NCBI GenBank assembly: GCA_018260475.1
Contig: JAGLBA010000003.1
Coordinates: forward strand, 1-64,000
Length of the DNA: 64,000 bases
Source: Chryseobacterium sp.
GTDB lineage: Bacteria; Bacteroidota; Bacteroidia; Flavobacteriales; Weeksellaceae
Direction of reading: 5' to 3'
The position numbers and the translations under genes are program-made. The notes beneath the pieces are model-generated. The model saw only the letters and a list, made by a program, of their open reading frames with translations. It was not told where the DNA came from and made no database searches. Numbering within the stretch: position 1 is the first letter of the stretch; every line of letters starts with the position of its first letter. Positions 1 through 8,268 of the stretch are shown here, one piece after another.

Positions 1-39
1 ATCAAGACTACAGAGGTGAAAACAGCTAGCAATAACTAA
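1..39 (+). CDS. 3' end of a CDS, probably the cbb3 oxidase CcoN/CcoO polypeptide (partial)
   Basis: Only the last 12 codons and a TAA stop are in the window (ending T-A-S-N-N). No domain can be read from this piece. The next genes downstream are ccoQ and ccoP, in the usual order of flavobacterial cbb3 oxidase operons, where a catalytic CcoN or fused CcoN-CcoO protein comes just before ccoQ. The identification therefore rests on context only. Confidence 0.4.
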   Translation: MKTTEVKTASNN

Positions 40-56
40 AAACTGATAAATCTAAA

Positions 57-239
57 GTGGTACCCCAAAGTTTTAAAGATGTCGTATCTAGCGGCGAGAA
101 TGTAGGTCTCTACCAAACCATCGCAATGCTGATCTTCATCGTGTTTTTCACAGCACTGGTCTTCTATGTACTTAGCAGACCGAAAAAACACTATACAGAG
201 GAGGAGCACGCTCCTTTAGATGATGATAACCAATTATAA
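57..239 (+). CDS. ccoQ: cbb3-type cytochrome oxidase small subunit CcoQ/FixQ
   Basis: A 60-residue protein starting at GTG 57. One membrane helix (about residues 21-41) is followed by S-R-P-K-K and an acidic tail rich in Glu and Asp. This short single-helix plan, placed directly before ccoP, is that of CcoQ, which stabilises the cbb3 terminal oxidase complex in the inner membrane. It starts 17 bases after the preceding stop and ends 10 bases before the likely ccoP start, so it is translated within the operon. I see no in-frame ATG near the start, so GTG is accepted. The assignment depends on context more than on sequence. Confidence 0.8.
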   Translation: MVPQSFKDVVSSGENVGLYQTIAMLIFIVFFTALVFYVLSRPKKHYTEEEHAPLDDDNQL

Positions 240-249
240 ACTAAAAGTT

Positions 250-1128
250 ATGAAACATAGAACTCCTGTAATCGTAAACATTTTAATAATACTAACTATA
301 TTATTTATTGCTTACTTTATGTTTGAACAAAACGCGTCTTTCCTTTCATCACCTTATTTTTGGGGAACGGTTATTATTTCTATAATACTGGCGCTGATCC
401 AAAATTCTATTGGAGATTTGATCGAGAATGATAAATTTAAAAGATTGACGGATGAGGAGAAAGCAGCATACCTTCAAGAGAAGAAAATGCCTTACCTCCA
501 AAGAATGTATCAGAGCGCTTTCAAAAAACAATCTAGTACAGAGGAAAAGGACCTTCTGCTCGACCACGGTTTCGACGGAATTATGGAATTGGACAACCAA
601 CTTCCAAGATGGTGGCTAGGATTATTCTGGTTCGGAGTAGCTTATTGCATCGTGTATCTACTTTCCTTCTGGCTTACAGATTTTGCACATCCAGAAAAAG
701 AATATGACACGGAACACAAAATGCAGATTGCAGCAGTGGATGAGTACTTGAAAACAGCACCACAAACCACTTTGGAAACTGCAGAATTTAAAGCAGATAA
801 TATCGCAGAAGGTCAGGAACTTTTCAAAACTAATTGCGTAACTTGTCACGGAGATGGTGGTAAAGGTGGTATTGGTCCAAACCTTACCGATAATTTCTGG
901 ATCAACCAGCCAGAGAAGAAGCTTTTCAAAAATGTATTCAACATGGCTTGGAATGGTTCGCCTAACAACCCTGCGATGAGAGCTTTCGGTAAAAATGGAG
1001 AACTTAGCGGAAATGATATCGAGAAGATTGCTGCCTATGTCTACCACATCAACCAAGAACAGCCACCAATCACTACAGCACAAGGTGGTGCTGCACCACA
1101 AGGTACCGAAGCGCACTGGGAAAAATAA
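250..1128 (+). CDS. ccoP: cbb3-type cytochrome oxidase c-type haem subunit CcoP
   Basis: 292 residues. An N-terminal membrane helix and a second hydrophobic segment are followed by a cytoplasmic stretch, another helix (L-F-W-F-G-V-A-Y) and a periplasmic cytochrome c domain. The haem motif is C196-V-T-C-H200. The domain continues with a G-P-N-L-T-D motif and a late Met that could be the axial ligand. Proteobacterial CcoP has two haem c sites; only one CXXCH is present here, as is usual in Bacteroidota. CcoP passes electrons to the catalytic subunit of this high-affinity oxidase. The ATG at 250 is preferred to 220 because the product then begins M-K-H-R-T and does not overlap ccoQ. Confidence 0.93.
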   Translation: MKHRTPVIVNILIILTILFIAYFMFEQNASFLSSPYFWGTVIISIILALIQNSIGDLIENDKFKRLTDEEKAAYLQEKKMPYLQRMYQSAFKKQSSTEEKDLLLDHGFDGIMELDNQLPRWWLGLFWFGVAYCIVYLLSFWLTDFAHPEKEYDTEHKMQIAAVDEYLKTAPQTTLETAEFKADNIAEGQELFKTNCVTCHGDGGKGGIGPNLTDNFWINQPEKKLFKNVFNMAWNGSPNNPAMRAFGKNGELSGNDIEKIAAYVYHINQEQPPITTAQGGAAPQGTEAHWEK

Positions 1129-1155
1129 CTATACTTATACTAAAGAAAATTCCGA

Positions 1156-1206
1156 AACATAATTCTCCGAACGGTCAAAAAGCCTAACGGCGGATTATGT
1201 TTCTTT
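1156..1206 (+). terminator. Imperfect hairpin with T-rich tail between ccoP and ccoG
   Basis: In the 99-base gap between ccoP and ccoG, AACATAAT followed by CCG is matched by CGG and ATTATGTT. This gives an 8+3 bp stem with a small internal loop, followed by TCTTTTTG. It could be a weak terminator or a processing site that separates oxidase subunits from assembly genes. The stem is AT-rich, so confidence is limited. Confidence 0.4.
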
Positions 1207-1227
1207 TTGTAATACACAAATATCGAA

Positions 1228-2676
1228 ATGGCAGAGATAGAAAATTCAAAAGGCGGACAGGGGCAAGTACTGGATCCTACCTCTTTTAGGGATTCAGTAG
1301 GGACCATGGAGCGTTCTGGCGCTAGAAAATGGGTGTTCCCAAGGAAACCGAAAGGTAAATATACCAACTACCGCTACCTCGTGAGTTGGATTTTGCTCGG
1401 GATATTCTTCGTGATGCCATTTATTACTATTAATGGTAATCCATTGCTATTGCTGAATATCTTAGATAGAGAATTCTACATTGCGGGTCAACCATTCTAC
1501 CCTCAAGATTTTTTCATTCTGGCTTTGGGCGCTATCGCTTCATTGGTGTTCATCATTCTATTTACCGTAGTGTACGGCCGTATTTTTTGCGGATGGATTT
1601 GCCCACAAACCATCTTTATGGAAATGGTTTTCAGAAAGATAGAGTATGCTATCGAAGGCGACCGCAATAAGCAAATGAAATTGGATAGCCAGCCTTGGAC
1701 GACCGAAAAGATATGGAAGAAATCATTAAAATGGTTCATCTTCCTATTAATATCCTTTATAGTAACGCACTTTATGTTCATGTACATTGTAGGTTATAAG
1801 GAGGTATTTGCAATCATGCAGCAAGGCCCTTTTGCCCACCCGACTAATTTCGTCGTGATGATTCTTTTCACAGCGGCGTTTTATTTCGTATTTGCTTGGT
1901 TCCGCGAGCAGGTCTGCACTCTGGTTTGTCCTTACGGTAGGCTTCAGGGCGTTCTTATCGACAAAGAAACCATCAATGTTTATTATGATTACAACCGTGG
2001 TGAAACCCGTGCAAAATGGAGAAAGGGTGAAGACAGAAAAGCGGCTGGAAAAGGTGACTGTATCGATTGCAACCAATGCGTGGTAGTATGCCCAACAGGT
2101 ATAGACATCCGCAACGGTCAGCAGTTGGAATGTGTAAACTGTACAGCTTGTATAGATGCTTGCGACGAAGTTATGGTAAAAGTAGGCTTGCCACCAGGTC
2201 TCATCCGTTATGCTTCCGAAGACGAGTTGGAAAAACAAAAAAAATTCACTTTCACCGGTAGAATGAAGGGATATACCGTGGTACTCGCAGTATTGGTTGG
2301 GTTCTTAGGCTATTTACTTTACAGCCGAGGTAATATGGAGGCAAAATTCATAAAACCCGCCGGTACTTCATTCTTTTTAAGAGACGGGAAAATTAGCAAC
2401 ACTTTCAACTATACTTTGCTGAATAAATCAAACGAGAAAATCACCCTGACTTTCAAAGTTTTGGAACCGAACAATGGCGTGATCTCCTACAGTGGCTCGC
2501 AAAAAATCGTGGTAGAAAGGGATAAAATCAACAAAGGATCAATAAACATCAGTTTCCCAGAGAAGGAAATTAAACTTTCTAAACAGAAAATAACCATCGG
2601 AGTGTTCGATCAAACCGGAAAAATGATAGATTCCTACGATACCTATTTCGAGGGGCCGTTCAAAATGCAATATTAA
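1228..2676 (+). CDS. ccoG: cbb3 oxidase assembly protein CcoG (RdxA/FixG family), ferredoxin-like
   Basis: 482 residues. Several membrane helices surround the conserved segments F-C-G-W-I-C-P and C-P-Y-G-R. They are followed by two ferredoxin-type iron-sulfur sites: C278, C281, C284, C288 and C302, C305, C308, C312. A further helix leads to a C-terminal immunoglobulin-like periplasmic domain (about residues 370-482), the usual end of the FixG family. CcoG is a membrane cupric reductase or assembly factor for the cbb3 oxidase. It lies directly downstream of ccoP and 4 bases before fixH, which fits an assembly gene in the operon. Length and motifs are complete. Confidence 0.95.
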   Translation: MAEIENSKGGQGQVLDPTSFRDSVGTMERSGARKWVFPRKPKGKYTNYRYLVSWILLGIFFVMPFITINGNPLLLLNILDREFYIAGQPFYPQDFFILALGAIASLVFIILFTVVYGRIFCGWICPQTIFMEMVFRKIEYAIEGDRNKQMKLDSQPWTTEKIWKKSLKWFIFLLISFIVTHFMFMYIVGYKEVFAIMQQGPFAHPTNFVVMILFTAAFYFVFAWFREQVCTLVCPYGRLQGVLIDKETINVYYDYNRGETRAKWRKGEDRKAAGKGDCIDCNQCVVVCPTGIDIRNGQQLECVNCTACIDACDEVMVKVGLPPGLIRYASEDELEKQKKFTFTGRMKGYTVVLAVLVGFLGYLLYSRGNMEAKFIKPAGTSFFLRDGKISNTFNYTLLNKSNEKITLTFKVLEPNNGVISYSGSQKIVVERDKINKGSINISFPEKEIKLSKQKITIGVFDQTGKMIDSYDTYFEGPFKMQY

Positions 2677-2680
2677 TTTA

Positions 2681-3133
2681 ATGAAAAATTTCACTTGGGG
2701 ACATGGCGTGATTGTAGCGCTGGGCTGTTTTATCGCCTTTATATTGTTCATGATTTTCATCTTTCCGAATGGCCAGCAGAATTCGGAACTCATCACAGAT
2801 GATTATTATGAAGAAGAACTGGCGTATCAGGATGTCATAGATGCTAAAAACAACGCCGATAAACTCACCGAGAAGCCTACCTATGCACAATTTCCGCACG
2901 GCATACAAATCACTTTCCCAAAAGAGATGAACAATGCCAATGCAAAATTCAGTTTCAACCTATACCGCACTGATGACCAGCGTCTGGATGTCAAAAAGGA
3001 TTTTACACTAAGTGCAGATAACAAGCTGCTAATCCCGGCGAAAATCCTCGCACCAGGCAATTATACTTTGAAACTCCACTGGGTGAAAGACAAAACGCCT
3101 TACCAAATAGATTACGATGTAGTATGGAAATAG
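2681..3133 (+). CDS. fixH: FixH/CcoH family protein
   Basis: 150 residues with one N-terminal helix (about residues 9-27) and then a periplasmic domain of beta-strand character ending in Y-D-V-V-W-K. This plan, and the place directly after ccoG, match FixH/CcoH, which is needed for stable assembly of cbb3 oxidase and possibly for copper supply. It starts 4 bases after the ccoG stop and overlaps the next gene by 10 bases, so translation of the three genes is coupled. Sequence identity within this family is generally weak, so the call combines topology with gene order. Confidence 0.85.
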   Translation: MKNFTWGHGVIVALGCFIAFILFMIFIFPNGQQNSELITDDYYEEELAYQDVIDAKNNADKLTEKPTYAQFPHGIQITFPKEMNNANAKFSFNLYRTDDQRLDVKKDFTLSADNKLLIPAKILAPGNYTLKLHWVKDKTPYQIDYDVVWK

Positions 3134-3867
3134 CACTCATCCTCTCCGCGCTCGGCTTAGGCTTCGCGTCCGGCTTCCATTGTATCGGCATGTGTGGTCC
3201 CATCGCCTTATCCATGGGACTTACCAAGAGCCAGGCCACCAATTTTTATTTGCAGAACCTCACTTATCAGTTTGGGCGCATCACCACATACGCGCTGCTT
3301 GGCGGCATTTTGGGCATCGTGGGACAAGGCTTTTCTATGGGCGGTTTCCAGCAAGTGCTTACCATAGTCGCCGGAGTTTTGCTCATCGTCATGGCGTTAT
3401 TTTCGTTTGGAGGCAAAGACTTCGCTTCAAAAATTCCGTTTTTATCCAAATTTTTATATCAAGTAAAAATAAATCTCGGCAAGTTTCTTCAAAAGGCAGA
3501 TTATCGCTCGCGCTTCACCACCGGCATTCTAAACGGATTTCTCCCTTGCGGCATGGTGTATATGGCGCTTACCGCATCATTGGCGGCAGGCGGCGTGGCG
3601 CAAGGCGCGGCATTTATGGCACTCTTTGGCTTGGGAACGCTGCCCTTCATGTTCGCAGTCGTATTCGCTGGGAACCTGATGACCGCCGCATTCCGCACTC
3701 AAGTTTTGCGCGTCATTCCGATCGTGATGATATTGTTAGGCTGTCTCTTCATCCTTCGCGGCATGGAAGTCGGCATTCCGTATATTTCTCCGAAAAAAGA
3801 AGCTCTGAAAGTCATCCACAACAATTCCGATGCCCATAAATCCGGCGAGCATGCCAGTTGTCACTAA
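3124..3867 (+). CDS. DsbD/TauE-like membrane protein of the cbb3 operon (sulfite exporter TauE/SafE label)
   Basis: 247 residues with about six helices. The first helix carries H19-C-I-G-M-C24-G-P, and a later helix carries L-P-C-G-M. These paired Cys motifs in membrane helices are typical of the cytochrome-c-biogenesis/DsbD-2 family often found at the end of cbb3 operons, where a role in copper handling or thiol transfer is suspected. The last residues are rich in His and end Cys-His (D-A-H-K-S-G-E-H-A-S-C-H), a possible metal-binding tail. It starts inside the end of fixH (10-base overlap). The substrate is not known. Confidence 0.8.
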   Translation: MEIALILSALGLGFASGFHCIGMCGPIALSMGLTKSQATNFYLQNLTYQFGRITTYALLGGILGIVGQGFSMGGFQQVLTIVAGVLLIVMALFSFGGKDFASKIPFLSKFLYQVKINLGKFLQKADYRSRFTTGILNGFLPCGMVYMALTASLAAGGVAQGAAFMALFGLGTLPFMFAVVFAGNLMTAAFRTQVLRVIPIVMILLGCLFILRGMEVGIPYISPKKEALKVIHNNSDAHKSGEHASCH

Positions 3868-3894
3868 ATTTTAAAGTATAATTTCAAGAATTAT

Positions 3895-3992
3895 TTGGGC
3901 GGCTATTTCCGTCCTCCGCTCCCGCTGTTTTGTTCGTCGTTCCTCCTCACAAAACGAGCTCCGCTCAGGCCGGGCCGCAAGGAATCCGCCGT
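3895..3992 (+). repeat. Dispersed hairpin repeat, type A copy 1
   Basis: A GC-rich block in an otherwise AT-rich spacer. It opens with TTTGGGCGGCTATTTCC and ends with GGAATCCGCCGT, so the ends pair (CGGC with GCCG, TTCC with GGAA). In the middle GTTTTGT (3927-3933) pairs with ACAAAAC (3949-3955), and CGAGCTCCGCTCAGGCCGGG follows. A second copy with the same outer and inner layout lies at 52195-52325. There is no open reading frame in it and no transposase nearby. Confidence 0.75.
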
Positions 3993-4256
3993 CAAAAAAT
4001 AAAGATTTTAGATTCAAGGACAATCTTCTACCTCAATCGGGAATAAGCCTAATATAGAAAATCTGCGAGAGATTTTTAACCACCCAGAGAAAACAGTACC
4101 GCAGAGAAACCATTTCTTACAATCTGCGAGAAAGTTTTTGTCTAAAAAAACCGCTGTGCGCCCTGTGAAAACTCCGTATCTCCGTAGTTTGAATTTCCAT
4201 TTAACCTTTCTGCTATCCTGTTATCTAAAAACAGATTAATTAGATTTATAATAGCG
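3993..4256. other. Gene-free stretch with remnants of a dispersed repeat (type C)
   Basis: I find no coding frame here. The stretch contains two copies of the phrase AATCTGCGAGA (around 4060 and 4130). Positions 4058-4083 match the reverse complement of 52401-52426 with one difference in 26. The remainder, up to the hairpin at 4257, shows no structure I can name. Confidence 0.5.
4058..4083 (+). repeat. Dispersed repeat, type C copy 1
   Basis: The 26 bases from AAAATCTGCGAGAG to TTTTTAACCAC recur in reverse orientation at 52401-52426 with a single mismatch. In both places a type A repeat lies within about 100 bases, so A and C travel or accumulate together. Confidence 0.65.
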
Positions 4257-4322
4257 CGCAAAGCAAGGTGAGGACCAAAATCCGGAGCCTTAAAAATGGT
4301 TTCACCCTGCTTTGCGTTTTTT
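4257..4322 (+). terminator. Long hairpin with T-run just upstream of a lipoprotein gene
   Basis: CGCAAAGCAAGGTGA (4257-4271) pairs with TCACCCTGCTTTGCG (4302-4316) with one mismatch. It encloses a 30-base loop with a possible ACC/GGT inner pair and is followed by six T. It looks like an intrinsic terminator, yet it ends only 22 bases before the start codon at 4345 and about 390 bases after the nearest upstream stop. It may end a long upstream transcript or a small RNA, or act as an attenuator in the lipoprotein leader. I do not recognise a known riboswitch core in it. Confidence 0.65.
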
Positions 4323-4344
4323 ATAATATTTTTAGCAAAAGCAT

Positions 4345-5139
4345 ATGATTAAAAAAACAATCCTTTGGTTAGCGGGTGCCATCTTTGTGTTACAGTCCTG
4401 CTCGGTAAAATCTGAATCCACCTACTATCCGGACACGGCTACCAGCATGGAGTCTAATATTCTGATGGATAAGACCATGCTCGGTATGATGAATATGATG
4501 AGCGGTGCTGGCACAGAGACCACTAAAAATCAGGCAGGTCTCAGAAACTTAACCACCGCGTGGAAAAGCCTCTACGACATCCAAAAGGACCAGAAAATCA
4601 CACTCAACAAAGATTCTGCACAGGTTTTGAAAAAAATGTACCTGAAACTGAACATGGACAATGGCGAAATCATGGGACTTTCATTAAAATATGACAAACT
4701 GCTGCCGAAAGAACTTAAAACTTTGCTTTCACAAAGTAAACAACTCAAAAAGATTCCATTGCAAGACTTTGGTAGCTGGGATGGGAAATCCCTCACCATA
4801 GATACGGAAAAATTCAACTCCGTGGAATTTTTGCAGGAAATCACTAAAAACGCCGACAAACCTGCTAACGATGCAGCGCCAAAAACCAAATCCGATTCTA
4901 TGGCTGCCTATGGAAAACAGATGGCAAGCGGTATGGTAGGGATGCTCCGCATGGTAAACATGAACTTCACCAATACGCTGAAATTTCAAAAACCCATAAA
5001 AACCATCACAGGGAAACATGATTTTGTAAAACAATTAGACGCCAAAACCATCCAAATCAATGTGCGCTCCGCAGACCTTTTGGATTCTGGTAAAAGCCTC
5101 ACCAATAAAGATAAAAAAATCGTGGTGACTACAGAGTAA
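4345..5139 (+). CDS. Lipoprotein of unknown function
   Basis: 264 residues. The signal peptide ends with L-Q-S-C, so Cys19 should be lipidated and the protein held in the outer or inner membrane facing the periplasm. After residue 30 comes a Met-rich segment (L-G-M-M-N-M-M-S-G), then a mixed alpha/beta region, a linker with N-D-A-A-P-K-T-K around residue 180, and another Met-rich segment (M-V-G-M-L-R-M-V-N-M). I do not recognise the family. The gene stands alone, between a strong hairpin upstream and a bidirectional terminator shared with serS. The Met-rich stretches might bind a metal or simply pack in a membrane; nothing decides between these. Confidence 0.85.
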   Translation: MIKKTILWLAGAIFVLQSCSVKSESTYYPDTATSMESNILMDKTMLGMMNMMSGAGTETTKNQAGLRNLTTAWKSLYDIQKDQKITLNKDSAQVLKKMYLKLNMDNGEIMGLSLKYDKLLPKELKTLLSQSKQLKKIPLQDFGSWDGKSLTIDTEKFNSVEFLQEITKNADKPANDAAPKTKSDSMAAYGKQMASGMVGMLRMVNMNFTNTLKFQKPIKTITGKHDFVKQLDAKTIQINVRSADLLDSGKSLTNKDKKIVVTTE

Positions 5140-5155
5140 CAGAATATTCAAAAAT

Positions 5156-5194
5156 AAAAAAGGCTGCTTTCCATTACCGAAAGCAGCCTTTTTT
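5156..5194. terminator. Bidirectional terminator between the lipoprotein gene and serS
   Basis: GGCTGCTTTC (5162-5171) and GAAAGCAGCC (5179-5188) form a perfect 10 bp stem with a 7-base loop. It has A6 on the left and T6 on the right, so it can stop transcription from both convergent genes. Confidence 0.92.
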
Positions 5195-5212
5195 ATATAT
5201 ATATGTATGATT

Positions 5213-6481
5213 TTAGGAGATATAATCAAACTTTGTATATTCCGCTATTTTCTTTGGAATTTTTATTCCTTTTTCATCTTGATTGTTTTCCAATAATGCA
5301 GCCATAATCCTTGGCAATGCCAGTGCAGAACCGTTCAAGGTGTGTACCAGTTGAGTCTTACCTTCCCCTTTGTAGCGGCATTTTAAGCGGTTGGCTTGGA
5401 AGGCTTCAAAGTTTGAAACAGAAGAAACCTCCAACCATTTTTCCTGAGCTGCACTCCATACTTCAAAGTCGTAGGTAAGCGCAGAGGTGAAGCCCATGTC
5501 CCCGCCACAAAGTCGCAAAATACGGAACGGCAATTCCAAATCAGTGATTAGGTCTTTCACATGTTCTACCATTTCTTCCAGTGCGGCGTAGGAATTTTCA
5601 GGTTTTTCTATACGCACAATTTCCACCTTTTCAAACTGGTGAAGGCGGTTCAGTCCGCGTACATGTGCACCGTAGCTGCCCGCTTCGCGGCGGTAGCATT
5701 GGGAAAAGGCGGTATTTTTTATGGGGAGTTGCTTCTCATCCAAAAGCGTGTCGCGGTAAATGTTCGTTACCGGAACCTCTGCCGTAGGTATCAAATAAAG
5801 ATTATCTTCGCCTATGAAATACATTTGTCCCTCTTTATCAGGGAGTTGCCCCGTTCCATAGCCGGAAGCCTCGTTCACCACATGCGGCGGATTCACCTCC
5901 AGATAGCCCGCTTCTGTGTTTTTATCCAAGAAATACTGCACCAGACTGCGTTGTAGGCGCGCGCCTTTACCCAGATATACAGGGAAACCAGCACCGGCGA
6001 TTTTCACACCGAGTTCAAAATCAATCAAATTGTATTTTTTCGCAAGTTCCCAATGCGGAATCGCGCCTTCGCCAAGACCTTCCACTTCGTGAGATTGGTA
6101 GATGATTTCATTATCATCTGCCCCAAAACCTTGTTTCACCTTATCATTCGGGATATTTGGAATCAGGTAAAGTGTATTTTGCAAATTCTCTTCGGCTTCC
6201 TTTAATTTTTGTTGAAGCGTTTGGCTATTTTCCTTGTAATCAGCGGTTTTTGCTTTGGCACTTTCGGCTTCATCTTTTTTGCCTTCTTTCATCAGTTGCC
6301 CAATTTCTTTGGAAATACGGTTCATTTCCGATAAATTTTTATCCAGCTCAAACTGCAGAGATTTTCTTTCATCATCAAATTTAATGGCATCGTCCAAAAG
6401 GTGAAGGTCTTTGAAGTTTCTTTTCTTAAGGCCTTCCAGCGCGCGGTCTTTGTTTCCCCGCAAAAAATTTACCTGTAACAT
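5213..6481 (-). CDS. serS: Serine--tRNA ligase
   Basis: 422 residues, the normal length for bacterial SerRS. The N-terminal arm (about residues 30-105) is a long Lys/Glu-rich antiparallel coiled coil that grips the long variable arm of tRNA-Ser. The class II catalytic core follows, with motif 2 F-S-Q-C-Y-R-R-E-A-G-S and motif 3 G-S-A-L-A-L-P-R-I. It charges tRNA-Ser (and tRNA-Sec where present) in the cytoplasm. It ends at the shared terminator. It starts 32 bases after the stop of the upstream lipoprotein gene and is probably cotranscribed with it. Confidence 0.97.
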   Translation of the reverse strand: MLQVNFLRGNKDRALEGLKKRNFKDLHLLDDAIKFDDERKSLQFELDKNLSEMNRISKEIGQLMKEGKKDEAESAKAKTADYKENSQTLQQKLKEAEENLQNTLYLIPNIPNDKVKQGFGADDNEIIYQSHEVEGLGEGAIPHWELAKKYNLIDFELGVKIAGAGFPVYLGKGARLQRSLVQYFLDKNTEAGYLEVNPPHVVNEASGYGTGQLPDKEGQMYFIGEDNLYLIPTAEVPVTNIYRDTLLDEKQLPIKNTAFSQCYRREAGSYGAHVRGLNRLHQFEKVEIVRIEKPENSYAALEEMVEHVKDLITDLELPFRILRLCGGDMGFTSALTYDFEVWSAAQEKWLEVSSVSNFEAFQANRLKCRYKGEGKTQLVHTLNGSALALPRIMAALLENNQDEKGIKIPKKIAEYTKFDYIS

Positions 6482-6513
6482 TATAGAGGATTTTATTTTA
6501 ATTAAAACAAATT

Positions 6514-7011
6514 TTATTTAATAACCGTAACTGCATTTGGCTGGCCTTCGGTTTTAGTAAAAACTTTCTTGCCATTGTAGTTCACGGTTTGTATTTGGAA
6601 TACTTGTGGCGTCCAATCATAGAAAACCGAAAGAGTATCCACATCCACTGAATCAGTGGCAGATGTCGACAGAAGCAAAATCATGTCTGATCTGTATTTT
6701 TTATGATCCGCCGAGATGGAATCAGTAAGGTTTCTTTTTGCTCCGGCGATATATTCCAGATAGTTTTGTCCGTTTTGATCTTTTTTTAGTGAGTATCCGG
6801 AGATGCTCATCTGATCGCGAATCCCGCCGATGTCCTTCATCGTTAAATTTTGAAAATAACCGGTGGAAGAGGAATTTAGAAGGTCTTGCCCTAAAGTATT
6901 TTTGATGTAAAGCTGCAACACTTGATCGATTTTTTGCAAACCATTTTCGTCCTGTCGGCAAGACCACAGAAAGGTAAGGATAAGCATAAAAATGGAGACA
7001 CGGCTTTTCAT
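6514..7011 (-). CDS. Small lipoprotein of unknown function
   Basis: 165 residues. The signal peptide ends L-W-S-C, making Cys18 the lipid-bearing residue. The rest is a soluble domain with D-S-I-S-A-D-H-K-K-Y and a strand-rich C-terminus. No catalytic motif is visible and I do not recognise the family. The gene lies between the flippase gene (18 bases upstream) and serS (32 bases downstream) on the same strand. It may belong to the end of the glycan transcript, but its position next to serS could equally be conserved for other reasons. Confidence 0.8.
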   Translation of the reverse strand: MKSRVSIFMLILTFLWSCRQDENGLQKIDQVLQLYIKNTLGQDLLNSSSTGYFQNLTMKDIGGIRDQMSISGYSLKKDQNGQNYLEYIAGAKRNLTDSISADHKKYRSDMILLLSTSATDSVDVDTLSVFYDWTPQVFQIQTVNYNGKKVFTKTEGQPNAVTVIK

Positions 7012-7029
7012 TTCTCTACAAAGATAAGG

Positions 7030-8268
7030 TTATTTTAATTTTCTGAAATAGCCATAAAAACATAACATTAGGCTGATTCCGGATATAAAAAGCGTAAGGG
7101 AGAGCGCCCAAACCATCCCTACGACGCCAAATTCCTTGGTAAGAAAATATCCGGAAACGATAAGAAATATCAATGATCCAAAAGAAACTTTGGTGTTGTA
7201 GTGGATCTTTCCAACGGCAGAGGTCAGGTTGCCATAGAGATTCCGAAATAGCATATTCAACACAAATGCGGCAAGGAGAATCACAAACAGCGAAGCCGCA
7301 TCTGAGTATTTGTCCTTGAAAAAAAAGGTGATAATGGTTTTGTTTAGCAGGACACCCGTCGTAAAAATGATAGCACAGAGCGGGATAAATAGTTTATAAT
7401 AATTGAAAATGTAATTTTTCAAAAAAGATTTGTCGCGGTAGTTTTTTGCCAAAACAGGAAAATCGGCTTGCATGAAGGTAAGTGACAAAAAAGTGATATT
7501 CGAAGGGATGAAGATTGCGACGCGGTATTCCGCTACGGCAGATTCGCTCAGTAAAAACCCGAGCAACAGAATGTCCAGGGAGAAGAGCGCATCCGATAAT
7601 AGTGCGTTGCCAGCCGATCGAAAAGCATAACGCCACATTTCGGTTTTGTTAAAAACCATAGCGTCAATAGCATCCTTTTTCTTCAGCCAAAACAAACTGA
7701 TAAAAGGAACTGCCGCCATACCTATGAGGTAGCCAGTAAGCCCGTAAGCATAAGCTCCCAAAAGAGAAATAATAAGCCCACCAATGTTTATGATGTTGTT
7801 TAGCCGTGCAAATGCCCTATTGTCGTTACGAATACGAAGATCCGACTGCGCGTGATTGAAAAAATAATAACCGACCAACCGAATAGAAAATAAAACGAAA
7901 ATCCATAATATATCGCTGTATTTAGGGATATAAAATATTGCGCATAATAAAAACAAAATAGTAATAATGCATTGGTATGCAAATCCTGTTTTTAGGAAAT
8001 ACTGTGATAAATATTTTTTTTCAATAGAAGAAGTAGCTATTGACCCAAACCGTAACAAGCCTTGACTGCTTCCCAATCCATTTACTGAAGAAAAAATTGC
8101 AAAAACGGAGGCTACGATGCTCATTTTACCATATTCCTCCACGGGCAATAGGCGGATAATGTATAGAGAAGAAGCGAATGCGCAAAGTTTCGCCACCAAA
8201 AGAGATACGAATACATATTGCCCTTTGTTGCGAAAGAAATTCTTTAAAAAAGACCATAATTCGCTCAC
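7030..8268 (-). CDS. Polysaccharide flippase-like membrane protein (Wzx/MATE-like family)
   Basis: 412 residues with about twelve membrane helices spread along the whole length. It starts with a short cytoplasmic arm and a helix with R-L-L-P-V-E-E-Y-G, the usual opening of oligosaccharide flippases (the L-P-x-x-x-Y-G-x pattern). Members move lipid-linked sugar repeats across the inner membrane. It overlaps the asparagine-synthase-like gene upstream by 4 bases, and a glycosyltransferase lies before that, so the three form one glycan unit. The stretch looks richer in A and T than the flanking housekeeping genes, which is common in exchangeable glycan loci. Confidence 0.85.
   Translation of the reverse strand: MSELWSFLKNFFRNKGQYVFVSLLVAKLCAFASSLYIIRLLPVEEYGKMSIVASVFAIFSSVNGLGSSQGLLRFGSIATSSIEKKYLSQYFLKTGFAYQCIITILFLLCAIFYIPKYSDILWIFVLFSIRLVGYYFFNHAQSDLRIRNDNRAFARLNNIINIGGLIISLLGAYAYGLTGYLIGMAAVPFISLFWLKKKDAIDAMVFNKTEMWRYAFRSAGNALLSDALFSLDILLLGFLLSESAVAEYRVAIFIPSNITFLSLTFMQADFPVLAKNYRDKSFLKNYIFNYYKLFIPLCAIIFTTGVLLNKTIITFFFKDKYSDAASLFVILLAAFVLNMLFRNLYGNLTSAVGKIHYNTKVSFGSLIFLIVSGYFLTKEFGVVGMVWALSLTLFISGISLMLCFYGYFRKLK

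Noticed and set aside
4257..4322. The hairpin as a known riboswitch
   Set aside because: I see no TPP, cobalamin, FMN, glycine, SAM or preQ1 core sequence in it.
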